A stretch of 64,000 nt of DNA from Aliamphritea spongicola (lineage in GTDB: Bacteria > Pseudomonadota > Gammaproteobacteria > Pseudomonadales > Balneatricaceae), in contig AP025283.1 in the NCBI GenBank assembly GCA_024347235.1, positions 1,178,001 through 1,242,000 on the forward strand, given 5' to 3'. Numbering within the stretch: position 1 is the first letter of the stretch; each line of letters begins with the position of its first letter. The notes beneath the pieces are model-generated. The model worked only from the letters and a program-made list of their open reading frames with translations, made no database searches and was not told the origin of the DNA. Below are positions 22,628 through 31,884 of the stretch, in pieces. The translations under genes were made by a program, and so were the position numbers.

Positions 22628-23500
22628 ATGACTAATCAGGCATTTCAGATTGAAGGTGCAGGCCTTGGGTTCCGCCGCTGCATGGGCGACTCGCTGGCTG
22701 AGGCCGGGTCCGGTCGGGTTGATTTTCTGGAGGTTGCTCCGGAAAACTGGATGCGCTTAGGTGGCCGGTTTGCCAAGCTGTTCCGCCGGTACACTGAACA
22801 GTATGACTTTGTTGCTCATGGTTTATCTCTTTCAATCGGTAGCCCTTCACCTCTGGATGTAGAGTTCCTTAAGGAGCTTAAGGTCTTTATGGCTGAGCAT
22901 AATATGAAAGGCTATTCCGAGCATCTGAGTTATTGCAGTGATGACGGGCATCTTTATGATCTGATGCCAATACCGTTCACCGAAGAAGCGGTACATTATG
23001 TTGCCGGACGTATCCGTCAGGTTCAGGACATTCTGGAGCAACGTATCGCGATGGAAAATATTTCCTACTATGCGGCGCCCGGTTCAGAAATGACTGAAAT
23101 GGAGTTCTTCACTGCAGTATTGAAGGAAGCAGACTGCGATATGCTGCTGGATGTGAATAACATTTACGTTAACAGCATCAACCACGGTTATGACGCGATT
23201 GAGTTCCTGAATCAGGTACCCGGTGAGCGAATCAGTTACATTCACGTGGCTGGTCACTATAACGAAGCAGAAGATCTGATTGTTGATACCCATGGGGCAG
23301 ATGTTATTGATCCTGTCTGGGATATTCTGCAGCACACCTATGCCCGGTTCGGTACTGTTCCAACATTGCTGGAACGTGATTTTAATATCCCGCCGATGCA
23401 AGAATTACTGAAAGAAGTCGATATGATTCGCGGTTATCAGCAAGCGGCAGATGCTGCACGCTTATCTTCAGCAAAGGGAGCTCAGCATGCAGTCGCCTAA
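22628..23500 (+). CDS. hvfB: HvfB, MNIO (DUF692) multinuclear iron peptide maturase
   Basis: An intact 290-residue TIM-barrel protein of the DUF692 family, which includes methanobactin synthase MbnB. Candidate iron ligands are placed as in the family: His64 (in AHGLSLSIG), His99 (SEHLSY), Glu143 (MENISYY), Asp175 and Asn178 (LLDVNNIYVN), His206 and His210 (HVAGH), Asp220 and His222 (VDTHG) and Glu249 (LLERD). These enzymes use two or three iron atoms and oxygen to oxidise peptide cysteines. The gene begins 99 bases after hvfA with a strong RBS (AGAGAGGAT). Its last 14 bases overlap hvfC, indicating coupled translation. Confidence 0.95.
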   Translation: MTNQAFQIEGAGLGFRRCMGDSLAEAGSGRVDFLEVAPENWMRLGGRFAKLFRRYTEQYDFVAHGLSLSIGSPSPLDVEFLKELKVFMAEHNMKGYSEHLSYCSDDGHLYDLMPIPFTEEAVHYVAGRIRQVQDILEQRIAMENISYYAAPGSEMTEMEFFTAVLKEADCDMLLDVNNIYVNSINHGYDAIEFLNQVPGERISYIHVAGHYNEAEDLIVDTHGADVIDPVWDILQHTYARFGTVPTLLERDFNIPPMQELLKEVDMIRGYQQAADAARLSSAKGAQHAVA

Positions 23501-24255
23501 GCCGGAGTTTACTGATCTTCAGTACCGCTTTGCCGGTACGATCCGCGATCCGGAGCATGTTGCTACGCTGGAGGATGTTGAAGAGCGTCGCATGAAGATT
23601 TATCGCGAGCTCTTTTATAACAATGTGGCAGGCTTTGTAAATTCCGGATTCCCGGTTTTGAAGAGCCTGTGTGATGAGACTTACTGGCAGCAACTGATCC
23701 GTGACTTTTGATTGAGCACCGTTGCCAAACACCTTATTTTCTTGAGATAGCCCAGGAATTTGTTACTTACGTTTCTGAGGTTCGCGAAGCGCGCAGTGAA
23801 GATTTACCTTTTTAGCGGCCCTGGCGCATTATGAATGGGCTGAACTGGCGCTGGATACCGCTGAAGACCCTGATGATCTGGGTGACATTGATCAGGATGG
23901 TGATCTGCTTGGCGGGCACCCTGTTCAGTCTCCGCTGGCCTGGTCGCTGATGTATGAGTACCCGGTACATCACATCAGTGAATCATTTATTCCTGAAGCA
24001 AAATCAGAAGCGCCTACCTGTCTTGTGGTTTACCGGAATAATCAGGATCAGGTGAAGTTTATGGAGATCAATCCGTTAACCGCACGGTTGCTCCACCTGT
24101 TAGCTGAAGATACTGATTTGAGTGGGCGTGATGCCCTGTTACAGATTGCTGCTGAAATGGCGCATCCTGATCCGGAAGTGATTGTGCAGGGTGGCCTGAG
24201 CATTTTAGAACAACTGCGACAGTCAGAAATAATTTTAGGTACCAACAATAACTAG
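23487..24255 (+). CDS. hvfC: HvfC (DUF2063), RiPP maturation partner protein (frameshifted)
   Basis: About 256 residues after repair. The N-terminal DUF2063 domain has RRMKIYRELFYNNVAGFVNSGFPVLKSL, a pattern shared by all HvfC/MbnC-like partners; the C-terminal part ends in a winged-helix-like segment (INPLTARLLHLLAED, GGLSILEQLRQSEIILG). In the family it binds the precursor's leader and activates the MNIO enzyme. RBS GGGAG stands six bases before the ATG, inside hvfB. Two breaks, near 23708 (TTTT needs a fifth T) and 23812 (TTTTT needs a sixth), match the error type seen across the window. So the protein is probably whole in the organism. Confidence 0.88.
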
Positions 24256-24271
24256 AAGCTAGGAATGTTCT

Positions 24272-24883
24272 ATGGCTAACCAATTGGTGAAACACTATAA
24301 CTCTGTACATAACTTGCTGGATAAGACCCGTTTTGCAGATGGCATTGCGCCTTTGCTGCTCCGGTTGTATCTGGCACCTGTTCTGATGCAGGCCGGTTAT
24401 AACAAGCTTTCTCATTTTGAAGACACCACCGCCTGGTTTGGTAACCCTGACTGGGGTCTGGGACTGCCGTTTCCGGAAGTCATGGCAGCACTGGCAGCAG
24501 GTACAGAGTTCTTTGGCGGTATTCTACTGATTATTGGTCTGGCAACCCGCTGGATTTCCATTCCGCTGATGATCACCATGCTGGTAGCCGCGTTCACTGT
24601 TCACATTGATAATGGCTGGCTGGCAATTTCTGATGCAAGCAGCTGGCTGGCAAACGACCGGGTAATGGAAGCGTCAGAGCGTCTGGCCCGTGCGAAAGAG
24701 ATTTTACGTGAAAATGGTAACTATGGCTGGCTGACTGGCCGGGGATCTGTGGTTATTCTGAATAACGGCATTGAGTTTGCGATCACTTATTTCATTATGT
24801 TGCTAAGCCTGTTCTTTACCGGCGGTGGCCGTTACCTGAGCGTTGATTACTGGCTGGCTAAGTCATTCCGTAATCAGGATTAA
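24272..24883 (+). CDS. DoxX-family membrane protein of the hvf locus
   Basis: An intact 203-residue protein with four predicted membrane helices: PLLLRLYLAPVLMQAGYNKLS, MAALAAGTEFFGGILLIIGL, WISIPLMITMLVAAFTVHI and the C-terminal FAITYFIMLLSLFFTGGG. DoxX-like proteins are found regularly next to DUF692/DUF2063 gene pairs, but their job there is not settled; a redox or copper/peptide export role has been suggested. It starts 16 bases after hvfC and ends at a terminator, so it closes the four-gene unit. The long central loop (about residues 115-155) is hydrophilic. Confidence 0.85.
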   Translation: MANQLVKHYNSVHNLLDKTRFADGIAPLLLRLYLAPVLMQAGYNKLSHFEDTTAWFGNPDWGLGLPFPEVMAALAAGTEFFGGILLIIGLATRWISIPLMITMLVAAFTVHIDNGWLAISDASSWLANDRVMEASERLARAKEILRENGNYGWLTGRGSVVILNNGIEFAITYFIMLLSLFFTGGGRYLSVDYWLAKSFRNQD

Positions 24884-24916
24884 ACAGTTCGCTGTTCTCC
24901 ACAGTGAGTAGACCTT

Positions 24917-24944
24917 TGCAGCACCTTTTGGTGCTGCTTTTATG
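24917..24944 (+). terminator. Intrinsic terminator after the hvf locus
   Basis: Arms GCAGCACC and GGTGCTGC around a TTTT loop, followed by TTTTAT, 34 bases after the DoxX stop codon. Confidence 0.85.
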
Positions 24945-24953
24945 TCTGTATTA

Positions 24954-25374
24954 TCAGATGCTCTGGTCGGTTTCTGAACTGAGCGGAGGTCTTTGTGGCA
25001 ACTTCTCCAGTATCTCATCCAGTAAAAACTGACAGGTTTCGCTGCTGTTTACGCCGGCACTCAGATTGTTGAGTAACTGGCTGAGCCATTCTCTGGTGAT
25101 CATTTCCGGTGTTTCTATTTCAGGCAGGCTGTCTGTTTCGGCACGGGTATTCTGTTCAATACAGCGAATATAGTCTGCTGTGTTTTTCCAGAATCTGGCT
25201 TTGTTGCTCCAGTATCTGCAAAAGCTGCTGCAGCTCAATGAATGGTTCAGCTGTTTCAGGGCCGGAAGTCTCATTGTTGCCTGCAAAGGAAGCAGCAGAC
25301 GGAGTAATCAGACAGCAACACAGAAGTGCTTGTCGTATCAGCCTGTGTGCAGGTTTCAGTTGAGCAGATAACAT
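24954..25374 (-). CDS. Secreted small protein of unknown function (frameshifted)
   Basis: About 140 residues after one repair. It has a signal peptide (RQALLCCCLITPSAASFA) and an acidic, glutamine-rich helical segment (FIELQQLLQILEQQSQILEK) likely to form a coiled coil. The rest (YIRCIEQNTRAETDSLPEIE, WLSQLLNNLSAGVN, FLLDEILEKLPQRPP) comes from the next frame after a break near 25186 (A run). I do not recognise the family. The twin cysteines in the signal region (CCC) could suggest a lipoprotein, but no lipobox follows. It lies back to back with the hvf locus, but their terminators keep them apart. Confidence 0.6.
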
Positions 25375-25406
25375 AGATACCTCCGGGACACTGACAGCAG
25401 AAAGAA

Positions 25407-26123
25407 CTAGCTATCCAGTATAATTTCGCTGACCTGAATATACTCGGAATTAATCGTCCAGCGAATGTTCAGGTCATGTAACCGGATGCCGTAAATACGT
25501 TCATCCTGCTTGTTCTTATGGTAGGCCGGGCGGGGATCACAACGAAGAATCTCTTCAATCTGTGTCTCCAGAGGTACGTTTAAGCGGGTTGCGTGAGTAT
25601 GTAAGGCCGCTTCAGCTTCCGGATGGAATCTGACCTCCAGATCCAGCGATTCTGCTTTGGTAGCCAGTTCAAAACTGGCATCTTCAATAATGTCGCTGTA
25701 AGGCAGGTAAGGTTTAATATCCAGAATAGGTGTCTGATCCAGTAAGTCTGCGCCGCTGACATCCAGATAGATGCCGTTACTTTCAATACGGATTGCTTCC
25801 AGCTTTACCGGTGAAAGCCCGATAGGGTTGGGTCTGAAAGGGGAGCGGGATGCCAGAACCCCGAGTTTCTGGTTACCACCGAGTCGGGGCGGTCTCACAC
25901 TGGGTGACCAACCTTTATCAACACAGGCGCTGAATACAAATACCAGCCATATATGTGAGCAGGTTTCGAGGCCTTTTACTGCTTCAGCTGATGCGAATTC
26001 AGATAACAACTCAATCGTGGCTGTCATTGATGTTGCCAGGCCTGGCTGGCGGGGAATACCAAACTTTTCTTTAAATCCACTGTGAATGATGGCAATTGGT
26101 TTAACGTTGAGTTCGGCAATCAT
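25407..26123 (-). CDS. trmO: tRNA (adenine37-N6)-methyltransferase TrmO
   Basis: An intact 238-residue protein of the TsaA/TrmO family. The N-terminal domain has PIAIIHSGFKEKFGIPRQPGL, the SAM-binding SRSPFRPNPIGLSPV motif and LDQTPILDIKPYLPYSD. The smaller C-terminal domain ends DLNIRWTINSEYIQV. TrmO N6-methylates t6A37 of threonine tRNA to m6t6A. It lies between the unknown secreted protein and comF on the same strand. Confidence 0.93.
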   Translation of the reverse strand: MIAELNVKPIAIIHSGFKEKFGIPRQPGLATSMTATIELLSEFASAEAVKGLETCSHIWLVFVFSACVDKGWSPSVRPPRLGGNQKLGVLASRSPFRPNPIGLSPVKLEAIRIESNGIYLDVSGADLLDQTPILDIKPYLPYSDIIEDASFELATKAESLDLEVRFHPEAEAALHTHATRLNVPLETQIEEILRCDPRPAYHKNKQDERIYGIRLHDLNIRWTINSEYIQVSEIILDS

Positions 26124-26190
26124 TATCAGGTGTCCAGACCGGTTAAGCGAAGCGCAATTATAGCCTCAAACAGACCTGCTTATGATGACT

Positions 26191-26889
26191 TTATTTACCT
26201 GATGGTTTATCAGTTCTTGTCAGCGCAAAAACATCAACCCGTTTACAGCCAGCCTGTTTGAGTAGTTTGCTGATTATATTTGTTGTGGTGCCTGTCGTGA
26301 CAACATCGTCAACCAGCATGATGTGAGGTGGCGGGCTATTAACGCACTGAAAGCTGTTACGCAGATTTTGTCGGCGTTTGGCTGCACTGAGGTTAATCTG
26401 ATTTCGGGTGTGTATGCGTTTATACAGGATGTCATTTCTTATCGGGATGTTAAATGTCCGGCTGATATCCTGAGCCAGCAACCAGGCATGATTATATTCC
26501 CGTTGCAGCAGTTTCTTAGGATGCATTGGAACGGGCACCAGACAGTCAGGGTAGGTTATAAAGCTGATTGTTTTCAGAGCAAGTTGATTAAGTGCGGACA
26601 GATAATCGGTACGGTTGCTGAATTTTCCCGGTGGGATCATTGCGTTAACCGGAAAGGCGTATTTGAAAGCGCAGTATACCTGGTCAAAATCCGGTTTTTC
26701 GCAGGCATGCCGGGCAGTAATTATTTGCAGAACTTAGCGGAAGCGCGCATCGCACGCACTGCTCTTCAAGCCAGGGCAAATCCACTTGGCAGGCTCTGCA
26801 TATTGGTGATTGGTCAGAATGTTTAAGCTGGCAGATCAGGCAAACATTCTGTTTAAAAATAAACAGTTGTTTTTGTGTTTGTGTAACAT
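26191..26889 (-). CDS. comF: ComF/GntX-family amidophosphoribosyltransferase-like protein (frameshifted)
   Basis: The first half holds a zinc-finger region with [29 protein letters not shown] and YCPAC; the second half is a phosphoribosyltransferase domain with [20 protein letters not shown] and the PRPP loop [12 protein letters not shown]. ComF is needed for DNA uptake in naturally competent bacteria; GntX-type homologues are otherwise uncharacterised. The start ATG at 26889 needs a lost A near 26846, and a further break of two bases lies near 26700. It is divergent from bioB, as in many gammaproteobacteria. Confidence 0.85.
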
Positions 26890-26892
26890 GAG

Positions 26893-26920
26893 TTGACAGA
26901 TTTCCTTATCCGTTTATCAT
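26893..26920 (+). promoter_or_regulatory. Sigma-70 promoter for the bio operon
   Basis: TTGACA at 26893-26898, a 16-base spacer and TATCAT at 26915-26920, about 60 bases before the bioB start. It overlaps the divergent comF start. No clear BirA operator (TTGTAAACC-like inverted repeat) was seen around it. Confidence 0.65.
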
Positions 26921-26982
26921 TAGCCACTTGCCAAAAGCGGTTGTTTTCCAACCGTTCATCAAGTGACAGGACCGACATCAGT

Positions 26983-28026
26983 ATGCAGCAATCAAGTGCT
27001 ATCCGACACGACTGGACCAAAGACGAAGTACAGGCTTTATTTGACCTGCCTTTTAACGATCTGTTGTTTCAGGCACAGCTTGTTCACCGTGAAAATTTTA
27101 ATCCTAATGAAGTACAGGTAAGTACGCTGCTGTCGATTAAAACCGGCGCCTGCCCGGAAGACTGTAAGTATTGCCCTCAGAGTGGCCATTACAACACAGG
27201 CCTTGAAAAAGAGCGCCTGATGCAGGTTGAAAAGGTACTGGAAAAAGCCCGTAAAGCGAAGGAAACCGGTTCAACCCGTTTCTGCATGGGCGCTGCCTGG
27301 AAACATCCGGCTGAAAAAGATATGCCGTATGTACTTGAAATGGTTAAAGAAGTGAAAAAGCTTGGCCTTGAAACCTGTATGACACTGGGCATGCTGGATC
27401 AGAGCAAAGCTGAGCGTCTGGCGGATGCCGGTCTGGATTACTATAACCACAACCTGGATACGTCTCCGGAATATTACGACAAGATTATTACGACCCGTAC
27501 GTTCCAGGACCGTCTGGATACGCTGCATAATGTTCGCGAATCCGGCATGAAAGTCTGCAGTGGCGGTATTCTGGGAATGGGTGAAACTGCTACCGATCGT
27601 ATCGGTTTGTTACGTCAGTTGGCAAACATGCCGACACATCCTGAAAGTGTGCCAATCAACATGCTGGTTAAAGTAAAAGGCACACCGATGGAGAATGTGG
27701 ATGATCTGGATCATCTGGATTTTGTCCGTACCATTGCGGTTGCACGTATCATGATGCCGGCTTCCCATGTGCGCCTGTCCGCTGGCCGGGAAAGCATGAG
27801 TGATGAAATGCAGGCGATGACCTTCATGGCCGGGGCTAACTCAATTTTCTATGGTGAATGTCTGCTGACAACCCCTAACCCGGAAACTCATCGCGACCTG
27901 CAGCTCTTTAAACGCCTGGGCATTAATCCTGAACAGCGTATCAGTGAAAATGATGATACTCAGGAGCAGGTTATTATGCAGTCGCTGCAAAAGCAGCAGG
28001 ACGATTCGTTCTTCTACGAAGCCTGA
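26983..28026 (+). CDS. bioB: Biotin synthase BioB
   Basis: An intact 347-residue radical-SAM enzyme. The cluster motif [11 protein letters not shown] is near residue 60 (three cysteines for the 4Fe-4S cluster). Later motifs are [45 protein letters not shown] and HVRLSAGRE. It inserts sulfur into dethiobiotin. I chose the ATG at 26983 ([11 protein letters not shown]), since the upstream in-frame extension to 26893 overlaps the promoter. First gene of bioBFHCD. Confidence 0.97.
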   Translation: MQQSSAIRHDWTKDEVQALFDLPFNDLLFQAQLVHRENFNPNEVQVSTLLSIKTGACPEDCKYCPQSGHYNTGLEKERLMQVEKVLEKARKAKETGSTRFCMGAAWKHPAEKDMPYVLEMVKEVKKLGLETCMTLGMLDQSKAERLADAGLDYYNHNLDTSPEYYDKIITTRTFQDRLDTLHNVRESGMKVCSGGILGMGETATDRIGLLRQLANMPTHPESVPINMLVKVKGTPMENVDDLDHLDFVRTIAVARIMMPASHVRLSAGRESMSDEMQAMTFMAGANSIFYGECLLTTPNPETHRDLQLFKRLGINPEQRISENDDTQEQVIMQSLQKQQDDSFFYEA

Positions 28027-28083
28027 TTTTACGCATTTCTTCCGGCCATGGTGTCTGCCATGGCCGTTTCTGATGGTCCGACT

Positions 28084-29241
28084 ATGTCATTCTCACAGTT
28101 ACAGGATGAACTGAATCTGCGTAAGCAGGCTTCACTCTACCGTACCCGCAGAACTCTGCAAACGCCCCAGTCGCCAAACATTAAAGTGGATGGCAAAGAC
28201 TATCTGGCATTTTGCTCCAATGATTATCTGGGGCTGGCTAATCATCCTGATGTTGTCGCTGCTTTTCAGAACGCCGCCAATCTTTACGGTGTAGGAGGCG
28301 GTGCCTCACATCTGGTTAATGGCCACAGTCAGGCACATCATGAACTTGAACTGGCGCTGGCGGAGTTTACCGGCCGCGACAGAGCACTGTTATTCTCAAC
28401 CGGATACATGGCAAATCTCGGGGCGGTAACCGCGCTGCTGGACAAGCAGGATGGTGTGTTTGAGGACCGTGTGAATCATGCATCTCTGCTGGATGCAGGC
28501 CTGTTAAGCGGAGCGCGTTTTCAGCGTTATTTGCATAACGATGCTGCTAACTTGCAGACCCGTCTGCAGCGCAGTGAAGCCCGCCGTAAGTTAGTGGTTA
28601 CGGACGGCGTATTCAGTATGGACGGTGATATTGCACCGTTACCTGAGCTGGCAGAAGTTAGCCGGCAGGCGGATGCCTGGGTGATGGTGGATGATGCTCA
28701 TGGCCTGGGATGTATCGGTAAAGAAGGTCGGGGCAGTGTTGATCACTTCGGGTTAGGGCAGGATGATGTTCAGATTCTGATGGGCACACTGGGTAAAGCA
28801 TTCGGCACTGCCGGTGCATTTATTGCCGGTTCTGAAGTGCTGATCGAAACCTTAATTCAGCATGCCCGCAGTTATATCTATACCACCAGTATGCCACCGG
28901 CCGTTGCCGCCGCAACCCTGCGCAGCCTGCAGCTGGTGCGTGAGGATGAATGGCGCCGGGAAAAGCTCCAGGCGCTGATTGCACAGTTCCGTACCGGTTG
29001 CGAATCCATGGGGTTAACCTTAATGGATTCCCTGACGCCTATTCAGCCAATTATGGTTGGCTGCAGTGAGACTGCTATGCAGATGAGTGCAGCACTGGAA
29101 GCAAAAGGTATCTTTATTACTGCAATCCGTCCGCCGACCGTTCCGAAGAATGAAGCACGGTTACGTGTCACTCTCAGTGCCAGTCATACTGAAGCGGATG
29201 TAGACCGTTTGCTGGTGGCTCTCAGTGAGGTGAAGGTATGA
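28084..29241 (+). CDS. bioF: 8-amino-7-oxononanoate synthase BioF
   Basis: Intact, 385 residues from the ATG at 28084 ([16 protein letters not shown]). PLP-enzyme motifs: [33 protein letters not shown] and [16 protein letters not shown] with the PLP lysine. It condenses pimeloyl-ACP with alanine. The start is uncertain because the RBS is weak; in-frame ATGs at 28048 and 28060 are possible. Its TGA overlaps the bioH ATG by four bases (ATGA). Confidence 0.95.
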   Translation: MSFSQLQDELNLRKQASLYRTRRTLQTPQSPNIKVDGKDYLAFCSNDYLGLANHPDVVAAFQNAANLYGVGGGASHLVNGHSQAHHELELALAEFTGRDRALLFSTGYMANLGAVTALLDKQDGVFEDRVNHASLLDAGLLSGARFQRYLHNDAANLQTRLQRSEARRKLVVTDGVFSMDGDIAPLPELAEVSRQADAWVMVDDAHGLGCIGKEGRGSVDHFGLGQDDVQILMGTLGKAFGTAGAFIAGSEVLIETLIQHARSYIYTTSMPPAVAAATLRSLQLVREDEWRREKLQALIAQFRTGCESMGLTLMDSLTPIQPIMVGCSETAMQMSAALEAKGIFITAIRPPTVPKNEARLRVTLSASHTEADVDRLLVALSEVKV

Positions 29242-30028
29242 AGTTGCATCTGAGTTATGCCGGTCAGCCGTTGCATCAGGCACCGACTTTGGTGCTGCTG
29301 CATGGCTGGGGAATGCACAGTGAGATCTGGCAGCCGCTTTGTACATTACTGGAAGATGACTTTTCACTGGTACTGATTGATTTACCGGGACACGGTCTGA
29401 GTAAGGGTGATGCTGAAAACTGTACTCTGAAAGGTATGGTGACAGAGATTCATAATGAATTACTGAAGGCCGGTATCTCGCAGGCAGCCTGGTTAGGCTG
29501 GTCGCTGGGTGGAATTGTCGCAATGGCTTATGCGCAATCTTACAGAGACAATGTCACTTCATTAATGACTCTCTGCACAAGCCCTTGCTTTGTTGTTCGG
29601 GAAGATTGGGCGGCGGGGATGGATACCGACACTTTCGCTCAGTTCAGTGATGCCTTTAAGACTCACCCACAGAAAACTTTGCAGCGTTTCGCCATGCTTC
29701 AGGTACAGGGATCAGAAACCGCCCGGCAGGATCTTAAACAGCTGAAGTCACTGATCAGCAGTGTATCTGATCCTGATTATCCGGCTGTTAGCACTGCGCT
29801 GGAAATTCTCGAGGCGGATTACCGTGCGCTCTACTGTGCTGCGGATCAGTCTGATCTTCCGGTTAGTCATTTTTGTGTGAACACGATACGCTGGCACCGG
29901 CAAGTGTTGCTGAGTATCTCCGGCAGCTTTCGGGCTCTGCTATGGCTGTGTTGGCAGGTTCATCCCATGTGCCTATGTTGTCAGATCCGCAGATGCTTGC
30001 TGCCCGGATAAAGGAATCCCTGAAATGA
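29238..30028 (+). CDS. bioH: Pimeloyl-ACP methyl ester carboxylesterase BioH (frameshifted)
   Basis: About 263 residues of the alpha/beta hydrolase fold. [12 protein letters not shown] gives the oxyanion-hole region, IDLPGHG follows, and the nucleophile elbow is [10 protein letters not shown] (Ser in GWSLG). After the break near 29872 (T run), the acid HDTLAP and the catalytic His in GSSHVPML appear. It frees pimeloyl-ACP from its methyl ester. Stop overlaps the bioC start by four bases (ATGA). Confidence 0.93.
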
Positions 30029-30814
30029 GTCAGTTTTCCAAGCAGGAAGTTGCGACGTCATTCAGCCGTGCGGCCAGCAGCTATGATAACTATGCCAAGC
30101 TGCAACAGCAGGTGGGTGATCAGCTGTTGGCTATGGTGCCTTCCGGAGCTGAGCAACAAATCAGGCAGGTTGTTGATCTGGGGTGTGGCACCGGTTATTT
30201 CATCCCCGGCTAATGGACAGGCTTCAGCCTGAATGCCTGACCGGGGTTGATCTGGCACCGGGTATGCTGAGTTATGCAAGGGAGCATCATGCGGCAGATA
30301 ATATCCGCTGGGTATGCGGCGATGCGGAAGCATTGCCGCTTGCCGGTGGCAGCGTTGATCTGATTTTTCCAGCCTGGCCATTCAGTGGTGTGAAAATCTG
30401 TCCCGGCTGTTTGCTGAAATTTATCGGGTATTACGTCCGGGTGGGCAGTTTGTCTTCAGTACTCTGGGGCCGGAAAGTCTTTGCGAGCTGAGAGCTGCAT
30501 GGGCAGCTGTTGATGCTTATCAGCATGTCAGTGAATTTGTGCCCCTCCCTCAGTTACGCAACAGTATCGGTAACCTTCAGGAAGTCCGCTTTGAAGTGGC
30601 ACCGGTTCAGCTTTTGTATCCGGAACTGCGCGGCCTGACGAATGAGCTGAAACGTATTGGTGCACATAATATGAGTGCGGGCCGGCCTGAAGGGCTCACC
30701 GGAAAGCGGCATTTACTTGCATTCAGAGATGCTTATGAAGCCTACCGGCGTGATGATGGTTTGCTGCCGGCTACTTATGAAGTGGCTTACGTTGTATTAC
30801 GTAAACCTGAGTAA
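30025..30814 (+). CDS. bioC: Malonyl-ACP O-methyltransferase BioC (frameshifted)
   Basis: About 263 residues. [15 protein letters not shown] is the BioC N-terminal signature; the SAM-binding [11 protein letters not shown] and [10 protein letters not shown] follow. AIQWCENL and [18 protein letters not shown] appear after breaks near 30207 (C run) and 30368 (T run). The C-terminal region includes [22 protein letters not shown]. It methylates malonyl-ACP to begin the pimelate moiety, working with BioH. Confidence 0.93.
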
Positions 30815-30838
30815 AATTGACAATTAAGACGATCCGTT

Positions 30839-31525
30839 ATGGCAAAGAAAAGTATTTTTATTGCAGGCACTGATACCGATGTGGGCAAGACCGTAGTTGC
30901 AGCGGGTATTCTTGAAGCAGCTAACCGTAAAGGTCTGTCCACCGTTGCAGTAAAGCCCATTGCTGCCGGGTGTGAAAATACCCCTGAGGGGCTGCGTAAT
31001 TCAGATGCGTTGCTGTTACAGGCAACGGCAAGCGTTAAGCTGAGCTATGAGCAAATTAATCCGGTTGCTTTTGAGCCGCCGATCGCGCCGCACATCGCTG
31101 CTGAACAGGTGGGGCGCAGACTGGATGCGGACCGTATCGCTGCGTTATGCCGTGGCGTAATGCTGCAGCCGGCAGATCTGGCGGTGATTGAAGGTGCCGG
31201 CGGCTGGCGGGTGCCGCTGAATAACCGTCAGACCATTGCTGATATTCCGAAAATGCTGAGTACCCCGGTTGTACTGGTGGTGGGTATGAAGCTTGGCTGT
31301 ATCAGTCATACATTGCTGACGGTTGAAAGTATTGTCAGAGACGGTTTACCGCTGGCCGGATGGGTTGCCAATCAGGTTGACCCGCAAATGAGTTGTTATG
31401 AAGAAAATCTGCAAACCTTAAAGAGTATGCTCTCCGCGCCGCTGATCGCTGAGGTACCATATTCTGATGACTGCTCGCCACAAAACATTGCCCAATTTGT
31501 GGACATTGATGCTCTGATCGGTTGA
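30839..31525 (+). CDS. bioD: Dethiobiotin synthetase BioD
   Basis: Intact, 228 residues. P-loop FIAGTDTDVGKT near residue 7, VKPIAAGCE, PIAPHIAAE, VIEGAGGWRVPL and GMKLGCISHTLLT. It forms the ureido ring from DAPA, CO2 and ATP. Last gene of the operon; 24 bases after bioC. A short inverted repeat (GCGACAG/CTGTCGC at about 31556-31575) lies beyond it without a T run. Confidence 0.97.
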   Translation: MAKKSIFIAGTDTDVGKTVVAAGILEAANRKGLSTVAVKPIAAGCENTPEGLRNSDALLLQATASVKLSYEQINPVAFEPPIAPHIAAEQVGRRLDADRIAALCRGVMLQPADLAVIEGAGGWRVPLNNRQTIADIPKMLSTPVVLVVGMKLGCISHTLLTVESIVRDGLPLAGWVANQVDPQMSCYEENLQTLKSMLSAPLIAEVPYSDDCSPQNIAQFVDIDALIG

Positions 31526-31607
31526 TTAATTACTGTACAGTTCGGATACTTACAGGGCGACAGGTGAGTCTGTCGCTTCAAAGATCAATCAACCTAGAGG
31601 TGTTACC

Positions 31608-31853
31608 ATGAATGTATCCTCTGCTCTTCAGACAGGTGTATTAGGCATAAACCGTGGCCTCGACGGTGTACAGAAAGCTGCGTCTGATATTGCCGGAGCG
31701 GGTAAACCGCAGGCACCGGAGGAAGCAACAGGCCGGGATGTTAATGAAGCGCTGGCTGATCTGACTGTTGAGAAAAACGCGACCGCTGCATCCACTAAAG
31801 TTGTACAGTCAGCCGATGAAGTGCTCGGTACACTGATAGACATCCGCGTCTGA
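31608..31853 (+). CDS. Small protein with a flagellar-rod-like C-terminus
   Basis: 81 residues, intact, with a strong RBS (CTAGAGGTG). The N-terminus (MNVSSALQTGVLGINRGLDGVQKAASDIAG) and C-terminus (VVQSADEVLGTLIDIRV) resemble the two helical ends that pair in flagellar rod/hook proteins. The structural middle is missing and there is no flagellar operon nearby. It precedes the SprA-like gene by 31 bases and is probably co-transcribed with it. Function unknown. Confidence 0.65.
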   Translation: MNVSSALQTGVLGINRGLDGVQKAASDIAGAGKPQAPEEATGRDVNEALADLTVEKNATAASTKVVQSADEVLGTLIDIRV

Positions 31854-31884
31854 TTCAGTTTTGTATGACCAGTGAGGTGCAGGT

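Noticed and set aside
26880..26990. A BirA operator at the bio promoter
   Set aside because: GTAAC and GTTGAC near 26884-26897 give only a weak, short-spaced dyad, unlike the usual TTGTAAACC-type inverted repeat.
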